From the NCBI GenBank assembly GCA_027490195.1, contig JAIXYN010000077.1, positions 52,537 through 116,536 of the forward strand: a stretch of 64,000 nucleotides of DNA, read 5' to 3'. How positions within the stretch are numbered: the stretch's first letter is position 1; each line of letters begins with the position of its first letter. This stretch comes from Verrucomicrobiaceae bacterium (lineage in GTDB: Bacteria > Verrucomicrobiota > Verrucomicrobiia > Verrucomicrobiales > Verrucomicrobiaceae). Both the position numbers and the translations under genes were made by a program. The notes below the pieces were generated by a model. That model was not told the origin of the DNA. It did not search any database and saw nothing but the letters and a program-made list of their open reading frames with translations. Below, piece by piece: positions 9,812 to 18,854 of this stretch.

Positions 9812-10811
9812 AGGCCGTGTATTCGCGATTGAAGCCGCAAAGTTCATGGCGGCCTATTGCGTGGCTTTGATTCACCTGGCGCCTTGCACTGAAAAGGCGG
9901 AGCTGATCACCAACGTACTCCGCCTTTTTCCGGTGTACTATTTCTACGCCTCTGCCGTTCATTTCACCATTCGCAGGGTGCTGAGGAGAGATGGCAGTGT
10001 CTCAGCGGGGCTGAGTTGGAACCGCTTGATAAGGCCCTATGTAGCATGGACTGTTCTCTACCTGCTTCTTCGCTGCGCAAAAAATGGCGGGATTTCTCCT
10101 GCACATGGCTGGGTGGAGTGGCTTGGTCTTCTGTTCATGGGGCAGAGCGCCGTGCATATGTACTTTTTGCCCCAGCTTGTCTATTTCCAGGGCGTCGCGG
10201 GGGCATCAGCTTTGCTGTGCGCGGGCTTGCTGAAGAAACGATTTCATTCGGCGGCCGCCTGCTGGCTGGCAGCTGCGTTTGTGGCCTCCATTTTTATCGG
10301 GCGAGCTGGCTATTTTGGATGGAATCACACCTTTCTCGCGGGCTTGGTATACGCATTTCTGGGAGCAATTTCGGTGTGGCTCGATGATCGGGTCGGCAAG
10401 GCATGGATTGCAGTTTTTGCACCGGCAGCTTTAGTATTGATTGTGCTTTCACTGATCGCCGGATTTGGCATTGAACTCCCGGCGTTCTACTACCTTTTGA
10501 ATGGCCCGGTTTTCGGTTGTTGCACTCTGCTCGTGCTGCTCCGCATGCATGCGGTTAATCCATCGCGATGGGTGGAACGATTGGTGAGCTGCTACTTTGG
10601 CATCTATCTGGCACACCACGCCATCGAGGAGGGCTTGGAGATGATCTTCGATAGGCTTGGTCATTCATTGACGCCCTACGACGTGTCTTCGCGATTAGGC
10701 TTCGCTCTGATTGCATTCTGCGGCGGTATCATGGTCACCTTGACGATCCGCTTATCGCCCTTTCTCGCCTGGTGGATGTTAGGTGAGAGGCGGCGGGCTG
10801 ATTCTGTGTGA
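9756..10811 (+). CDS. Acyltransferase 3-like multispan membrane protein
   Basis: Polytopic protein of up to 351 residues with about nine or ten hydrophobic segments. The opening VFAIEAAKFMAAYCVALIH matches the first helix of acyltransferase family 3 enzymes, where the histidine is the usual catalytic candidate. The second conserved block, ending in an Arg (SWNRLIRPYVAW), is also present. The frame starts with TTG at 9756 inside the previous gene; TTG at 9792 is an alternative. The first ATG (9846) would remove the start of helix 1, so a non-ATG start is likely. Probably O-acetylates a sugar of the glycan. Confidence 0.65.
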   Translation: MPEDELSYLSHLLNQSKSEGRVFAIEAAKFMAAYCVALIHLAPCTEKAELITNVLRLFPVYYFYASAVHFTIRRVLRRDGSVSAGLSWNRLIRPYVAWTVLYLLLRCAKNGGISPAHGWVEWLGLLFMGQSAVHMYFLPQLVYFQGVAGASALLCAGLLKKRFHSAAACWLAAAFVASIFIGRAGYFGWNHTFLAGLVYAFLGAISVWLDDRVGKAWIAVFAPAALVLIVLSLIAGFGIELPAFYYLLNGPVFGCCTLLVLLRMHAVNPSRWVERLVSCYFGIYLAHHAIEEGLEMIFDRLGHSLTPYDVSSRLGFALIAFCGGIMVTLTIRLSPFLAWWMLGERRRADSV

Positions 10812-10848
10812 CATGATTTAAAGCCTAAATCCCCTGACTCTCATCTCC

Positions 10849-11625
10849 ATGGACATCACCGTCATGATCCTCACTTTCAATGAGGCTCCAAACATCAGGC
10901 GAACGCTGGAAAAACTGACTTGGGCGGGTGATATCGTCGTGATTGATAGCGGCAGCACCGACGGGACTTTGGACATTCTGCGGGAGCACGCAAACGTGCG
11001 CGTGCTCACACGTGTTTTCGACACATTTGCAAATCAGTGCAACTACGGACTGGAGCATGTGCGGACGGAATGGGTTCTGTCACTCGATGCTGACTATGTG
11101 CTCACTCCGGCTTTCGTGGACGAACTGCACAACTTGGAGCCTCGGGAAGGGCAGGCAGGGTGGAAAGCGCAGTTTATTTACTGTGTACATGGCCGGCGCC
11201 TGCGTTCGTCATTATACCCTCCCCGAAGTGTTTTGTATCGCCGCAAGCTGGCATGCTACGAAGACGACGGGCATGGACATCGGGTGAACCTGAAAGGCAG
11301 CGTGCAGATGCTCAAATCGTCGATTCTGCATGATGACCGCAAGCCTTTGAGCCGTTGGTTTGCCGCCCAAATCACCTATGCGAATCATGAAGCGCTCAAA
11401 CTGGGCGTTGCCAGCCCTCAGGAATTGAACCGTGCAGACCGCATCAGACGAATGATCTGGTGCGCACCACTTTTGGTGCTTGTTTACACTCTCTTCCTGA
11501 AAAGACTCATTCTTGACGGCTGGCCTGGCTGGTTTTACGCCTTCCAAAGGATGCTCGCTGAAACCCTGCTTTCTTTGCGTCTGCTGGAGCAAAAATGGAT
11601 GTCCTCGAAGGACGGAAGCATTTAA
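10849..11625 (+). CDS. Family 2 glycosyltransferase, WaaE/KdtX-like
   Basis: 258 residues. MDITVMILTFNEAPNIRRTL is a canonical GT2 opening, followed by DIVVIDSGSTDGT (residues 28-40) and the metal-binding SLDADYV near 80. The C-terminal part carries hydrophobic segments (LLVLVYTLFLKRLIL). This arrangement resembles lipopolysaccharide core glycosyltransferases of the WaaE/KdtX type. It ends three bases before gmd, so it shares a transcript with the GDP-fucose genes. Confidence 0.8.
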   Translation: MDITVMILTFNEAPNIRRTLEKLTWAGDIVVIDSGSTDGTLDILREHANVRVLTRVFDTFANQCNYGLEHVRTEWVLSLDADYVLTPAFVDELHNLEPREGQAGWKAQFIYCVHGRRLRSSLYPPRSVLYRRKLACYEDDGHGHRVNLKGSVQMLKSSILHDDRKPLSRWFAAQITYANHEALKLGVASPQELNRADRIRRMIWCAPLLVLVYTLFLKRLILDGWPGWFYAFQRMLAETLLSLRLLEQKWMSSKDGSI

Positions 11626-11628
11626 ATC

Positions 11629-12636
11629 ATGAAGAAAGCACTTATCACCGGCATCACAGGTCAGGACGGCTCGTATCTGGCCGAGCTTCTGCTTGGCAAA
11701 GGGTATGAGGTGCATGGCGTCATCCGTCGCTCCTCCAGTTTCAACACGGGCCGGATTGACCACATCTACCAGGATCCGCATGTGGATGGGGCGCGGTTGA
11801 TTTTGCATTACGGCGACCTCTCTGATGCAGTGCAGATGGTGAAGCTGTTGTATGAGTTGCAACCGGATGAAATCTACAACTTGGGAGCGCAGTCGCATGT
11901 GAAGGTCTCGTTCGACATCCCGGAATACACCGGGGATGTGGATGGTCTGGGCACGCTGCGCATTCTGGAGGCGATCCGTGAGTCGGGGCTGATGAAAAAG
12001 ACGCGCTTCTACCAGGCCTCGTCCTCGGAGATGTTTGGCAAGGTGCAGGAGGTGCCGCAGACAGAACAGACACCGTTCTGGCCGCGCTCGCCGTATGGCT
12101 GTGCCAAGGTCTTTGCCCACTGGCTCACGGTGAACTATCGCGAGAGCTACGGGCTGCATGCTTCCAGCGGCATCCTGTTCAATCATGAATCACCACGTCG
12201 TGGAGAGACGTTTGTGACGCGCAAGATCACGCGCGCAGCCACTCGCATCAAAATGGGCCTGCAGGACAAGCTCCATCTAGGCAATCTGGAGGCGAAGCGC
12301 GACTGGGGCTTTGCCGGTGAGTATGTGGAAATGATGTGGCTCATGCTGCAGCAGGAGCAGCCGGATGACTATGTCATCGCGACCAATGAAACCCACAGCG
12401 TGCGCGAGTTTTGCCAGGAGGCGTTTGCGCTGCTCGGGCTCGACTGGGAGCAATACGTGATGCATGACGCCCGCTACGAGCGCCCTGCGGAGGTGGACCT
12501 CCTCATCGGCGATCCGGCGAAGGCACGCAAGCAGCTCGGTTGGGAGCCCAAGGTGCGGTTCAAAGAGCTGGTGAAAAAAATGGTGGACGCCGATCTTAAG
12601 CTGGCTGAACACGAGGCCAGAGTTCAATCTCTCTAA
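11629..12636 (+). CDS. gmd: GDP-mannose 4,6-dehydratase
   Basis: 335 residues, near the usual Gmd length. It converts GDP-D-mannose to GDP-4-keto-6-deoxy-D-mannose, the first step to GDP-L-fucose and GDP-rhamnose. Diagnostic features are ALITGITGQDGSYLAE, the Gmd-specific loop VIRRSSSFNTGRIDHIY (31-47), QASSSEMFG (about 125) and the catalytic SPYGCAKVFAHW (about 150). It is followed three bases later by fcl, the classic gmd-fcl pair. Confidence 0.93.
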   Translation: MKKALITGITGQDGSYLAELLLGKGYEVHGVIRRSSSFNTGRIDHIYQDPHVDGARLILHYGDLSDAVQMVKLLYELQPDEIYNLGAQSHVKVSFDIPEYTGDVDGLGTLRILEAIRESGLMKKTRFYQASSSEMFGKVQEVPQTEQTPFWPRSPYGCAKVFAHWLTVNYRESYGLHASSGILFNHESPRRGETFVTRKITRAATRIKMGLQDKLHLGNLEAKRDWGFAGEYVEMMWLMLQQEQPDDYVIATNETHSVREFCQEAFALLGLDWEQYVMHDARYERPAEVDLLIGDPAKARKQLGWEPKVRFKELVKKMVDADLKLAEHEARVQSL

Positions 12637-12639
12637 AGC

Positions 12640-13578
12640 ATGATGAAGCTGTTTATTTCCGGTCACACAGGCATGGTGGGGAGCGCGCTGGTGCGGCGTT
12701 TCCAAAACGTTGCAGACGTGACCGTCGTCACGCGCACACGTCAGGAACTCAATCTCTCTGATCAGGCTGCAGTCATGGCATTTTATCAGTCTGAAAAGCC
12801 TGATGCTGCGATCATTGCGGCTGGAAAAGTGGGCGGCATTCATGCCAACAGCACCTATCCCGCCGATTTTCTCTATGAAAACCTGGCGATTGCGACCAAT
12901 TGCATCAACGGTGCTTACAAGGCTGGGGTGAAACGTCTCCTGTTTCTTGGCAGTTCCTGCATTTATCCCAAGCTGGCCCCGCAGCCAATGCCTGAAGACT
13001 GCCTGCTGACTTCGGCTTTGGAGCCGACCAATGAGGCCTACGCCATTGCCAAAATCGCAGGGCTAAAAATGGCCGAATACTACCGCAAGCAGTATGGTGT
13101 GGTCTATCACTCGGCTATGCCGACGAATCTGTATGGCCCCAATGATAACTACCATCCGCAGAACTCCCACGTGATGCCAGCGCTAATCCGGCGCTTTCAC
13201 GAAGCCAAACTGACGGATCAGGCTGAGGTGGTGGCTTGGGGCACCGGACGGCCGCAGCGCGAGTTCTTGCATGCGGATGATCTGGCAGACGCCTGCGCGT
13301 TTCTGCTGCAATTGGAAGCCCCGCCGGATTTGGTCAATGTCGGCTGTGGCTCGGATGTGACCATCCGTGAACTCGTCGAAATGGTGGCCGAAGTGGTGGG
13401 TTACAAGGGGAAGATAGTCTGGGACAAATCCAAGCCCGATGGCACCCCGCGCAAGCTGCTGGACACCACTCGCTTGAACCAGCTCGGCTGGAAGCCGCAA
13501 ATCTCGCTCAAAGACGGGCTGGCGCAGACCTATGCGTCTTTCCTGGAAGAGATGAAATCCAACCGGCTGCGCAGCTAA
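12640..13578 (+). CDS. fcl: GDP-L-fucose synthase
   Basis: 312 residues. Catalyses the 3,5-epimerisation and NADPH-dependent 4-reduction of the Gmd product to GDP-L-fucose. The N-terminal FISGHTGMVGSALVRR is the dinucleotide-binding loop; GSSCIYPKLAPQPMPE and YAIAKIAGLKM hold the Ser-Tyr-Lys catalytic set; PTNLYGPNDNYHP and QREFLHADDLADAC are standard family blocks. Together with gmd it shows that the surface glycan made here probably contains fucose. Confidence 0.93.
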   Translation: MMKLFISGHTGMVGSALVRRFQNVADVTVVTRTRQELNLSDQAAVMAFYQSEKPDAAIIAAGKVGGIHANSTYPADFLYENLAIATNCINGAYKAGVKRLLFLGSSCIYPKLAPQPMPEDCLLTSALEPTNEAYAIAKIAGLKMAEYYRKQYGVVYHSAMPTNLYGPNDNYHPQNSHVMPALIRRFHEAKLTDQAEVVAWGTGRPQREFLHADDLADACAFLLQLEAPPDLVNVGCGSDVTIRELVEMVAEVVGYKGKIVWDKSKPDGTPRKLLDTTRLNQLGWKPQISLKDGLAQTYASFLEEMKSNRLRS

Positions 13579-13675
13579 GGAGCCGCTGGAAAATCTACTT
13601 TTGCAGGGCAGGGGGCTGCAGTTGTCTCCCCAGGATGTTTTCACGCAGTGGCGTGAGTCCCACCATTGATCAGCC

Positions 13676-14893
13676 ATGAAAGTCCTTCTGCTCAACCAGT
13701 GCTTCCATCCGGATCACGTGGCCACGGCGCAGCATCTCACCGATCTGGCGCATGAACTGGTCAAATGCGGCCATCAGGTGACAGTGGTTGCGGCGTCGCG
13801 AGGGTATGACAATCCAGACATTCGCTACCCCGTGCGCGAGACATGGCAGGGCATCGACATCCACCGGATCTGGACGCCGGGACTTGGCAAGAAGGCCAAG
13901 TGGCGGCGCTTGGTGGATTTCGCCATCTTCTGGGGCAACGCCACACGCATCCTGCTCTTCATGCCCCGGCAGGACGTCACGGTCTGCCTGACCTCGCCGC
14001 CGCTTATCTCCACGCTCGGCACCGTCATGGCAAAGCTCAAAGGCGGCGCAGTGGTGCCTTGGGTGATGGACTTGAATCCCGATGAAGCCGTGGCCGCAGG
14101 ATGGCTGAAGGCCGGGGGAATCGTCGAGCGCACTCTCACGTTCATCCAGAACTGGAGCTTCCGGCGTGCCTCCCGCATCATCGCGCTGGATCGCTTCATG
14201 GCAGAGCGCTTGATGGCCAAAGGCGTGAGCACGGAAGTCATTCATACCGATGCGCCGTGGTCGCATGATCAGGCAATCCAGTACGACATTGCTGCGCGCG
14301 AGGCCTTTCGTGCGGAGCACGGGCTTACGGGCAAGTTCGTCATCATGTATTCAGGCAATCATAGCCCCTGTCATCCGCTGGATGCGGTGCTGAAGGCTGC
14401 GGAGGAGATGCATAGGGACGAGCGGCTGCACTTCCTGTTTGTCGGTGGGGGCAGCGAGTTCAAGAAAGTGCAGGCATTTGCCAAGTCTCAGACGCTCAAA
14501 AACATCACCTGCCTGCCCTATCAGCCGATGGAAAAACTCTCGGGTTCGCTCTCAGCGGCAGATCTGCATCTGGTGGTCATGGGCGATCCTTTTGTGGGCA
14601 TCGTGCATCCCTGCAAGATCTACAACATCCTCACGCTCGGCATTCCGTTTCTCTTCATCGGACCGGATCAAAGCCACGGAGCCGATCTGGCGCGGCAGCT
14701 TAACTTTCCCGCGCACGGGCGCGTGGCGCGCAACGGGGATGTGCCTGCCATCGTGCAGCAGATTCGCGAGGCGATGTCTCTCGGCACGCAGCCGGTCAAT
14801 GCAGCCGCCAAGGCGCTAGGAGCCGAGTTTTCCCATTCGGTGCTGTGCCCCCGGTTGGTGCACGTCATTGAGCAGGCTGCAGCACGCGCCTGA
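13676..14893 (+). CDS. GT4 glycosyltransferase, WcaI-like
   Basis: 405 residues, GT-B fold. The N-domain opens with KVLLLNQCFHPDHVATAQHL, typical of WcaI/WbuB-type family 4 enzymes. The C-domain has VIMYSGNHSPCHPLDAVLKA near residue 225 and VMGDPFVGIVHPCKIYNIL near 305, a donor-site block in which HP-x-KI-Y replaces the usual E-x7-E. A 97-base gap separates it from fcl and its last 29 bases overlap the convergent esterase gene. Probable last gene of the polysaccharide cluster. Confidence 0.8.
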   Translation: MKVLLLNQCFHPDHVATAQHLTDLAHELVKCGHQVTVVAASRGYDNPDIRYPVRETWQGIDIHRIWTPGLGKKAKWRRLVDFAIFWGNATRILLFMPRQDVTVCLTSPPLISTLGTVMAKLKGGAVVPWVMDLNPDEAVAAGWLKAGGIVERTLTFIQNWSFRRASRIIALDRFMAERLMAKGVSTEVIHTDAPWSHDQAIQYDIAAREAFRAEHGLTGKFVIMYSGNHSPCHPLDAVLKAAEEMHRDERLHFLFVGGGSEFKKVQAFAKSQTLKNITCLPYQPMEKLSGSLSAADLHLVVMGDPFVGIVHPCKIYNILTLGIPFLFIGPDQSHGADLARQLNFPAHGRVARNGDVPAIVQQIREAMSLGTQPVNAAAKALGAEFSHSVLCPRLVHVIEQAAARA

Positions 14894-15938
14894 TGAGCTC
14901 GTAACTGGCAAAGCGCTCCGCGTCCGGGAAATCGTGTTCGGAGTCGGGATGGGCGATTTGCAGGTGTGACTCCGCCTGATGCAGTCTGAACAAGGGCAGA
15001 GCTGCGGCCGCAATGCGGTCCACGCTCTGCCAGCGGAAGTTCGCATCCCGCAGGGGCGCATTCACAAACACATGGCGAGGGGCGAGGCAGGCGATGAGCT
15101 CGTAATGGTCCCAGGGGCAGTCCTGCGGGTGGCCGAGGTAATCCGCCATGCGCAGCATGTAGCGTTCCTGCACGTAGCCTTTGATGTTGCCGCCGTAGTA
15201 GTCGAGCAGCGAATCAAAGCCGCAGCTTGAGACGATGACCTGGATGCGGTCATCGAAAACGGCGGTGAAGATGGCATTGTGTCCGCCGAGGGAGTGGCCG
15301 ATGGCTGCATAGCCGTGGCTGCGATCCACGTAGGGCAGGGAGTCCAGGTAGTCGAGTCCGCGCAGGTTGTCCCAGATCGCCTTCATCGTGCCGCTGGGCA
15401 TGCGGAGCGCTTTTAAATCGGGCTGGTATTGGGCCAGCAGCGGGTAGCTGGGAGACAGCGTGACGAAGCCGCGCTCGGCCAGTTCCTGCGCGTATTGCCG
15501 GTGCGGCCTTCCACCCAGCCCTACGACCACCTTGAAGCCGATATTGTTCTCGGTGGGGTGCAGGCACAGCACCGCAGGCGTCTTCGCCCCTGCCAGCGCC
15601 GTTTTGGGGATGCAAAGATACGCCGTCACCTTGCCGCCGGGCTGGGAGGTGTAAGTGATGAGCCGCCGCACGTAGCTGCCGCAGTCCGTTTCCTCCAGTG
15701 TCTGCGGCTCCAGCGCGCAGCGCAGCTCCGGGCCGGGCAGGGGACCGGCCACCTGCTGAAAGCCTGCCAATGCCTCTGCACGGCGGGATTCCCATTCAGC
15801 GGCACTCGTAGCGGTCTTGTTCGTGCCGTCCTTGGCGTGGTATTCGAGGAGGTTTGTCCGGCTCAAGCCTCGCAGTGGCGGAATATCGCCTGCGAAGGCT
15901 AGGTAGGGCAGGGAGAGGATAAACAAAACGCGGCGCAT
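14865..15938 (-). CDS. Secreted alpha/beta hydrolase (esterase-like)
   Basis: 357 residues from the ATG at 15938, which places a signal peptide at the N-terminus (MRRVLFILSLPYLAFA, cleavage after Ala16). The upstream open frame lacks a signal. The nucleophile elbow is IGHSLGGH with Ser216; His335 in SEHDFPD and Asp299 in LRDANF complete a likely triad. The fold resembles dienelactone hydrolase/acetyl-xylan-esterase-like proteins, often linked to polysaccharide deacetylation in Verrucomicrobiota. Substrate unknown. Its 3' end overlaps the convergent glycosyltransferase by 29 bases. Confidence 0.72.
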   Translation of the reverse strand: MRRVLFILSLPYLAFAGDIPPLRGLSRTNLLEYHAKDGTNKTATSAAEWESRRAEALAGFQQVAGPLPGPELRCALEPQTLEETDCGSYVRRLITYTSQPGGKVTAYLCIPKTALAGAKTPAVLCLHPTENNIGFKVVVGLGGRPHRQYAQELAERGFVTLSPSYPLLAQYQPDLKALRMPSGTMKAIWDNLRGLDYLDSLPYVDRSHGYAAIGHSLGGHNAIFTAVFDDRIQVIVSSCGFDSLLDYYGGNIKGYVQERYMLRMADYLGHPQDCPWDHYELIACLAPRHVFVNAPLRDANFRWQSVDRIAAAALPLFRLHQAESHLQIAHPDSEHDFPDAERFASYELIRRVLQPAQ

Positions 15939-15981
15939 GGGAGCGATACGCCGCGTTTGGGAGCTTTGTTGCCTTGGGGGC

Positions 15982-16677
15982 TCACTCATCCTTGCGGTTC
16001 CCACCGAGCAGCATCATGGCGTAGTAGAGGAAGGTGCCCAGCGCGCTGATGAAGGCGGCCACGTAGGTCAGCGCGGCGGCGTCCAGCACTTTGCTCATCG
16101 CGGCGGTTTCTTCGCCGGGAGCGATGGCACCGGTGCTGGCCAGCACGCGCTTGGCACGGGCCGTGGCGTCAAACTCCACCGGCAGCGTGATCAACTGAAA
16201 CAGCATCACGACTCCAAAGCACAGGGCCAGGATCGGCAAAGCGATCTTGGGCGCAAAGTAGATCAAGCCGAAACCGACAAAAGGAATGATCTGCCCGGCG
16301 ATGGTGGTGATGCCCACCGCTGCCATGCGCCACTGCAGCGGTGCGTAGAGCTGCTGGTGCTGGATGGCGTGGCCGCACTCATGCGCCGCCACGCCCAGTG
16401 CGGCCACGTTGGTGCCATAGTAGTTTTCTTCGCTGAGTACGAGCTGCTTATTCGTGGGATCGTAGTGGTCGCTGAGCTGGCCAGGGATCGAGTTGATCGT
16501 GACATCGCGGATGCCGTTGAGGTCCAGGATGCGCTGCGCGATCTGCGCGCCAGAGAATCCGGAGCGTGCCGGCACCTGCGAATAGCGTGCATAGGCGCTC
16601 TTCACGCGCCAGGAGGCGAACAAGGATAGCGCCATCGTGCCGAGGAAGAGCATGAGATAGAGAGGATCAAAGTACAT
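15982..16677 (-). CDS. YugP-like membrane zinc metallopeptidase
   Basis: 231 residues from the ATG at 16677. The zinc site HECGH (His99, Glu100, His103) sits in VAALGVAAHECGHAIQHQ. A hydrophobic N-terminal helix (LYLMLFLGTMALSLFASW) and two or three C-terminal helices make it an integral membrane protease of the YugP/neutral zinc metallopeptidase family. NQLVLSEENYYGTNVAALG-type sequence before the zinc motif is typical. Physiological substrate unknown. It diverges from the membrane-protein gene at 16816, leaving 138 bases for both promoters. Confidence 0.85.
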   Translation of the reverse strand: MYFDPLYLMLFLGTMALSLFASWRVKSAYARYSQVPARSGFSGAQIAQRILDLNGIRDVTINSIPGQLSDHYDPTNKQLVLSEENYYGTNVAALGVAAHECGHAIQHQQLYAPLQWRMAAVGITTIAGQIIPFVGFGLIYFAPKIALPILALCFGVVMLFQLITLPVEFDATARAKRVLASTGAIAPGEETAAMSKVLDAAALTYVAAFISALGTFLYYAMMLLGGNRKDE

Positions 16678-16815
16678 GGTTTTTGATTGGGGTTGCCATT
16701 GGATACGCACACCATGCACACTTGGGCATCAGGCGGGCATTGCAAAACTGCGCGTAGTTTGTCACACAAAATCCCGTGTTGCTTCCCTTCGAGCCTGCGA
16801 TTGAATCAATCGTTC

Positions 16816-17550
16816 ATGGAAACCGCTCCCAAACCTCCCTCATCGGCCTCGGAACCCATCCTCTGCCGCGTCACCTCCTGGTACTATCGTCGCATGGGCA
16901 TTCTGGCCGGGCTGTTCCTGATTTTCGGGCTCATGTTTCTCCATGACGGGGTGCGGGGCTATCCCCAAGAGCTGGCCATCGCGCAGAAGAAGGAGTGGTT
17001 CATGAAGGAGTTCCTGCCTTCGTTTGAAGCTGCCAAGAAGGAAGGACGACTTGCGCAGTGGATGGAGGATGCCAAAGCCAAGGACATGCCCACCGGTGTG
17101 GATGGTGATTCACCACGTTGGAAAACATACGCCGCGAAGAACGGCTGGAAGGAAGAGCCGAAGCTGTACAGCGAGCGTGAGATCGCGGAGCAGTTTCATT
17201 GGGCTTATGGCTGCTTTGCCGGTGTGCTGATCGTGGGCATCCTTGTCCTGCTAAATCGTCACAAGGTGCTGCGTGGAGAGGCTGACCACTGGGTGACGCC
17301 CGAAGGTGTGCAGATTCGCTACACCGATGTGTTTCGCGTGGACAAGCGCAAGTGGGAGCACAAGGGGTTTGCGTATGCGTGGTATCGCACGCCGGGCGGC
17401 GCAGAAAAGCGCGCGGTGTTTGACGATCTCAAATACGGCGGCGCAGACAAGGTGCTGGAGCGTTTGCTGGCTTCTTTCAGCGGCGAATTGATCGAAAAAG
17501 TCAGCGAATCTGAGAGTGCAGAATCCACATCCACAGAGGTGGAAAAATAA
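16816..17550 (+). CDS. Uncharacterised two-helix membrane protein
   Basis: 244 residues from ATG 16816; the open frame extends 43 codons upstream without protein-like character. Two transmembrane helices (about residues 31-48 and 138-158) enclose a charged, Lys-rich region of about 90 residues. After the second helix comes a roughly 80-residue domain with HWVTPEGVQIRYTDVFRVDK and GFAYAWY. I recognise no family. It lies directly upstream of acpP with no terminator visible between them. Confidence 0.6.
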   Translation: METAPKPPSSASEPILCRVTSWYYRRMGILAGLFLIFGLMFLHDGVRGYPQELAIAQKKEWFMKEFLPSFEAAKKEGRLAQWMEDAKAKDMPTGVDGDSPRWKTYAAKNGWKEEPKLYSEREIAEQFHWAYGCFAGVLIVGILVLLNRHKVLRGEADHWVTPEGVQIRYTDVFRVDKRKWEHKGFAYAWYRTPGGAEKRAVFDDLKYGGADKVLERLLASFSGELIEKVSESESAESTSTEVEK

Positions 17551-17643
17551 TGGCACTTCTTTGAGTTTGAAAAAGCGGGATTTTCCCCTTGCCAAAGTAA
17601 ACTCAGCCGCTAAAGCTCCGCCCCATCCCAACACCCCCAATCT

Positions 17644-17883
17644 ATGGCAGAGAACATCACAGATAAAGTTAGAGACATCATTGTTGAACAGCTTGGCGTG
17701 AATCCCGAGCAGGTCACCCAAGAAGCTAAGTTCATCGAAGATCTCGGTGCCGACTCTCTCGACACTGTCGAGCTGGTGATGGCCTTCGAGGAAGAATTCG
17801 GTATCGACGTCCCTGACGAAGAAGCTGAGAAGCTTCAGTCCGTGGGCGACGTCGTCCGCTACGTCGAAGAAAACGCCGAGTAA
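17644..17883 (+). CDS. acpP: Acyl carrier protein
   Basis: 79 residues, the normal length. The phosphopantetheine attachment serine is in LGADSLDTVELVMAFEEEF (Ser37-Leu-Asp). The protein is acidic, as usual. It carries growing acyl chains in fatty acid synthesis. It stands apart from plsX-fabH (44188), although many bacteria keep these genes together. A strong rho-independent terminator follows. Confidence 0.97.
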   Translation: MAENITDKVRDIIVEQLGVNPEQVTQEAKFIEDLGADSLDTVELVMAFEEEFGIDVPDEEAEKLQSVGDVVRYVEENAE

Positions 17884-17911
17884 TACCGGCCTTTTTTAGA
17901 CCATTCGAAAC

Positions 17912-17942
17912 AGCCAGGCGGTTCGCTCCGCTTGGCTTTTTT
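17912..17942 (+). terminator. Rho-independent terminator after acpP
   Basis: A 10-bp stem (17912-17921 with 17928-17937, one G-U pair) with a six-base loop TTCGCT is followed by a T-run to 17942. It lies 29 bases after the acpP stop codon. Confidence 0.85.
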
Positions 17943-18061
17943 GTTGTGGGTTATTGCGGCGGGCTCTCCGTGTGCAGCGGAAGCTTTTCGTCTGTCTGGA
18001 CACTGCTGCCCGGTACTTGCGCTCGTTGCGATTTCGGAATCAGGTCGCTGATGCGGCCTCC

Positions 18062-18253
18062 ATATGGACTGCGGTCGCGAAGTGAGGAACGAACGCAGCT
18101 ACCGCTTTCGTCGTGCCGGCCGGTATACGCGTGCCAGTAGGCGCTTGAATGCGGCAGTCAGTGAGTCCTCGTAGGCCGCTACATCTCGCCTTTCACGAGA
18201 CGCTCGAAAGCGGCAGCTTACCCCCTTCAGGGGTGCGCAGCCGCACTCCAAAT
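18062..18253. repeat. 192-bp interspersed inverted repeat, copy 1
   Basis: Starts ATATGGACTGCGGTCGCGAA and ends GCGCAGCCGCACTCCAAAT. The last ~50 bases are an imperfect inverted copy of the first ~50, both running inward to GCTTTCG. A second copy of almost the same length is at 28045-28237; arms are well conserved and interiors diverge. The right arm holds a small hairpin (CCCCTTCAGGGG). No coding potential. It fits a non-autonomous, transposase-mobilised intergenic element. A Y1 transposase remnant lies about 330 bases downstream. Confidence 0.75.
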
Positions 18254-18584
18254 GAGCCTCGCGCACATCGAGTGCGGTCATAAAGTGAAGGGGGAACAAG
18301 GCGCTTCCTGCCTATGGCGGATGGCGGAGCCATCAAGCCTGTAGCGAGGGGTTGAGCGCCCCCCTAAAACAACGCGCTCACCACCTGCAAATCCACGTGC
18401 ATCGAGTAGCGAGGCCAGCACGAGTGTCGCGCAGTCACCTGGGACATCCCGAGGCGGCGTGGGGTTGAGTGCCTGAGGCATGATGAATCGCGTCTTGCCA
18501 AACACCTACTCCAGCCTGCATTGACACGTCGTTTTCTTCGCGAGGAACCGCGAACCGCGGATCTCACGCGAATGGAGTCCGCGT
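18254..18584. other. No gene recognised
   Basis: GC-rich sequence between the 192-bp repeat and the transposase remnant. Reading frames are short or lack protein-like character. A further GAGTGCGGTC fragment near 18270 suggests the region was built from repeat debris. Confidence 0.5.
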
Positions 18585-18854
18585 TTGTCTGAGTATCGCG
18601 GCGGAACGCTGCTTGGGCTGGACGCGCATTCGCACGAGGTGGGCGGCGTGGCGGATCATGTGCATCTCGTGGTGTCGATGAAGCCCACGCAAATGATTGC
18701 GAAGGTGCTTCAAGAGTTGAAGATAGCCGCCTCCGCGTGGGTGCATGAGGAGATGCAAGTGCCGGAATTCGCCTCGCAGGACGGCTATGCGGCCTTCACG
18801 GTGAGCGCGTCTTTGCGAGTGAGAACCACCGGATCTCGCGGGCCAAACCCCTGA
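18585..18854 (+). pseudogene. IS200-like Y1 transposase remnant (HUH, REP-associated type)
   Basis: The translated stretch contains GGVADHVHLVVSMKPT, VLQELKIAASAWVHEEM and FASQDGYAAFTVSAS, which follow the order of Y1_Tnp (IS200/RAYT) transposases including the HUH metal-binding motif (His-Val-His). The N-terminal strand is degenerate. After FTVSAS the frame should reach the helix with the catalytic tyrosine and an EEHHR block. Instead it shifts, and an ENHRIS-like remnant appears in another frame. The active-site Tyr is therefore missing and the gene is dead. Its proximity to the 192-bp repeat raises the possibility that related enzymes move those repeats. Confidence 0.65.
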
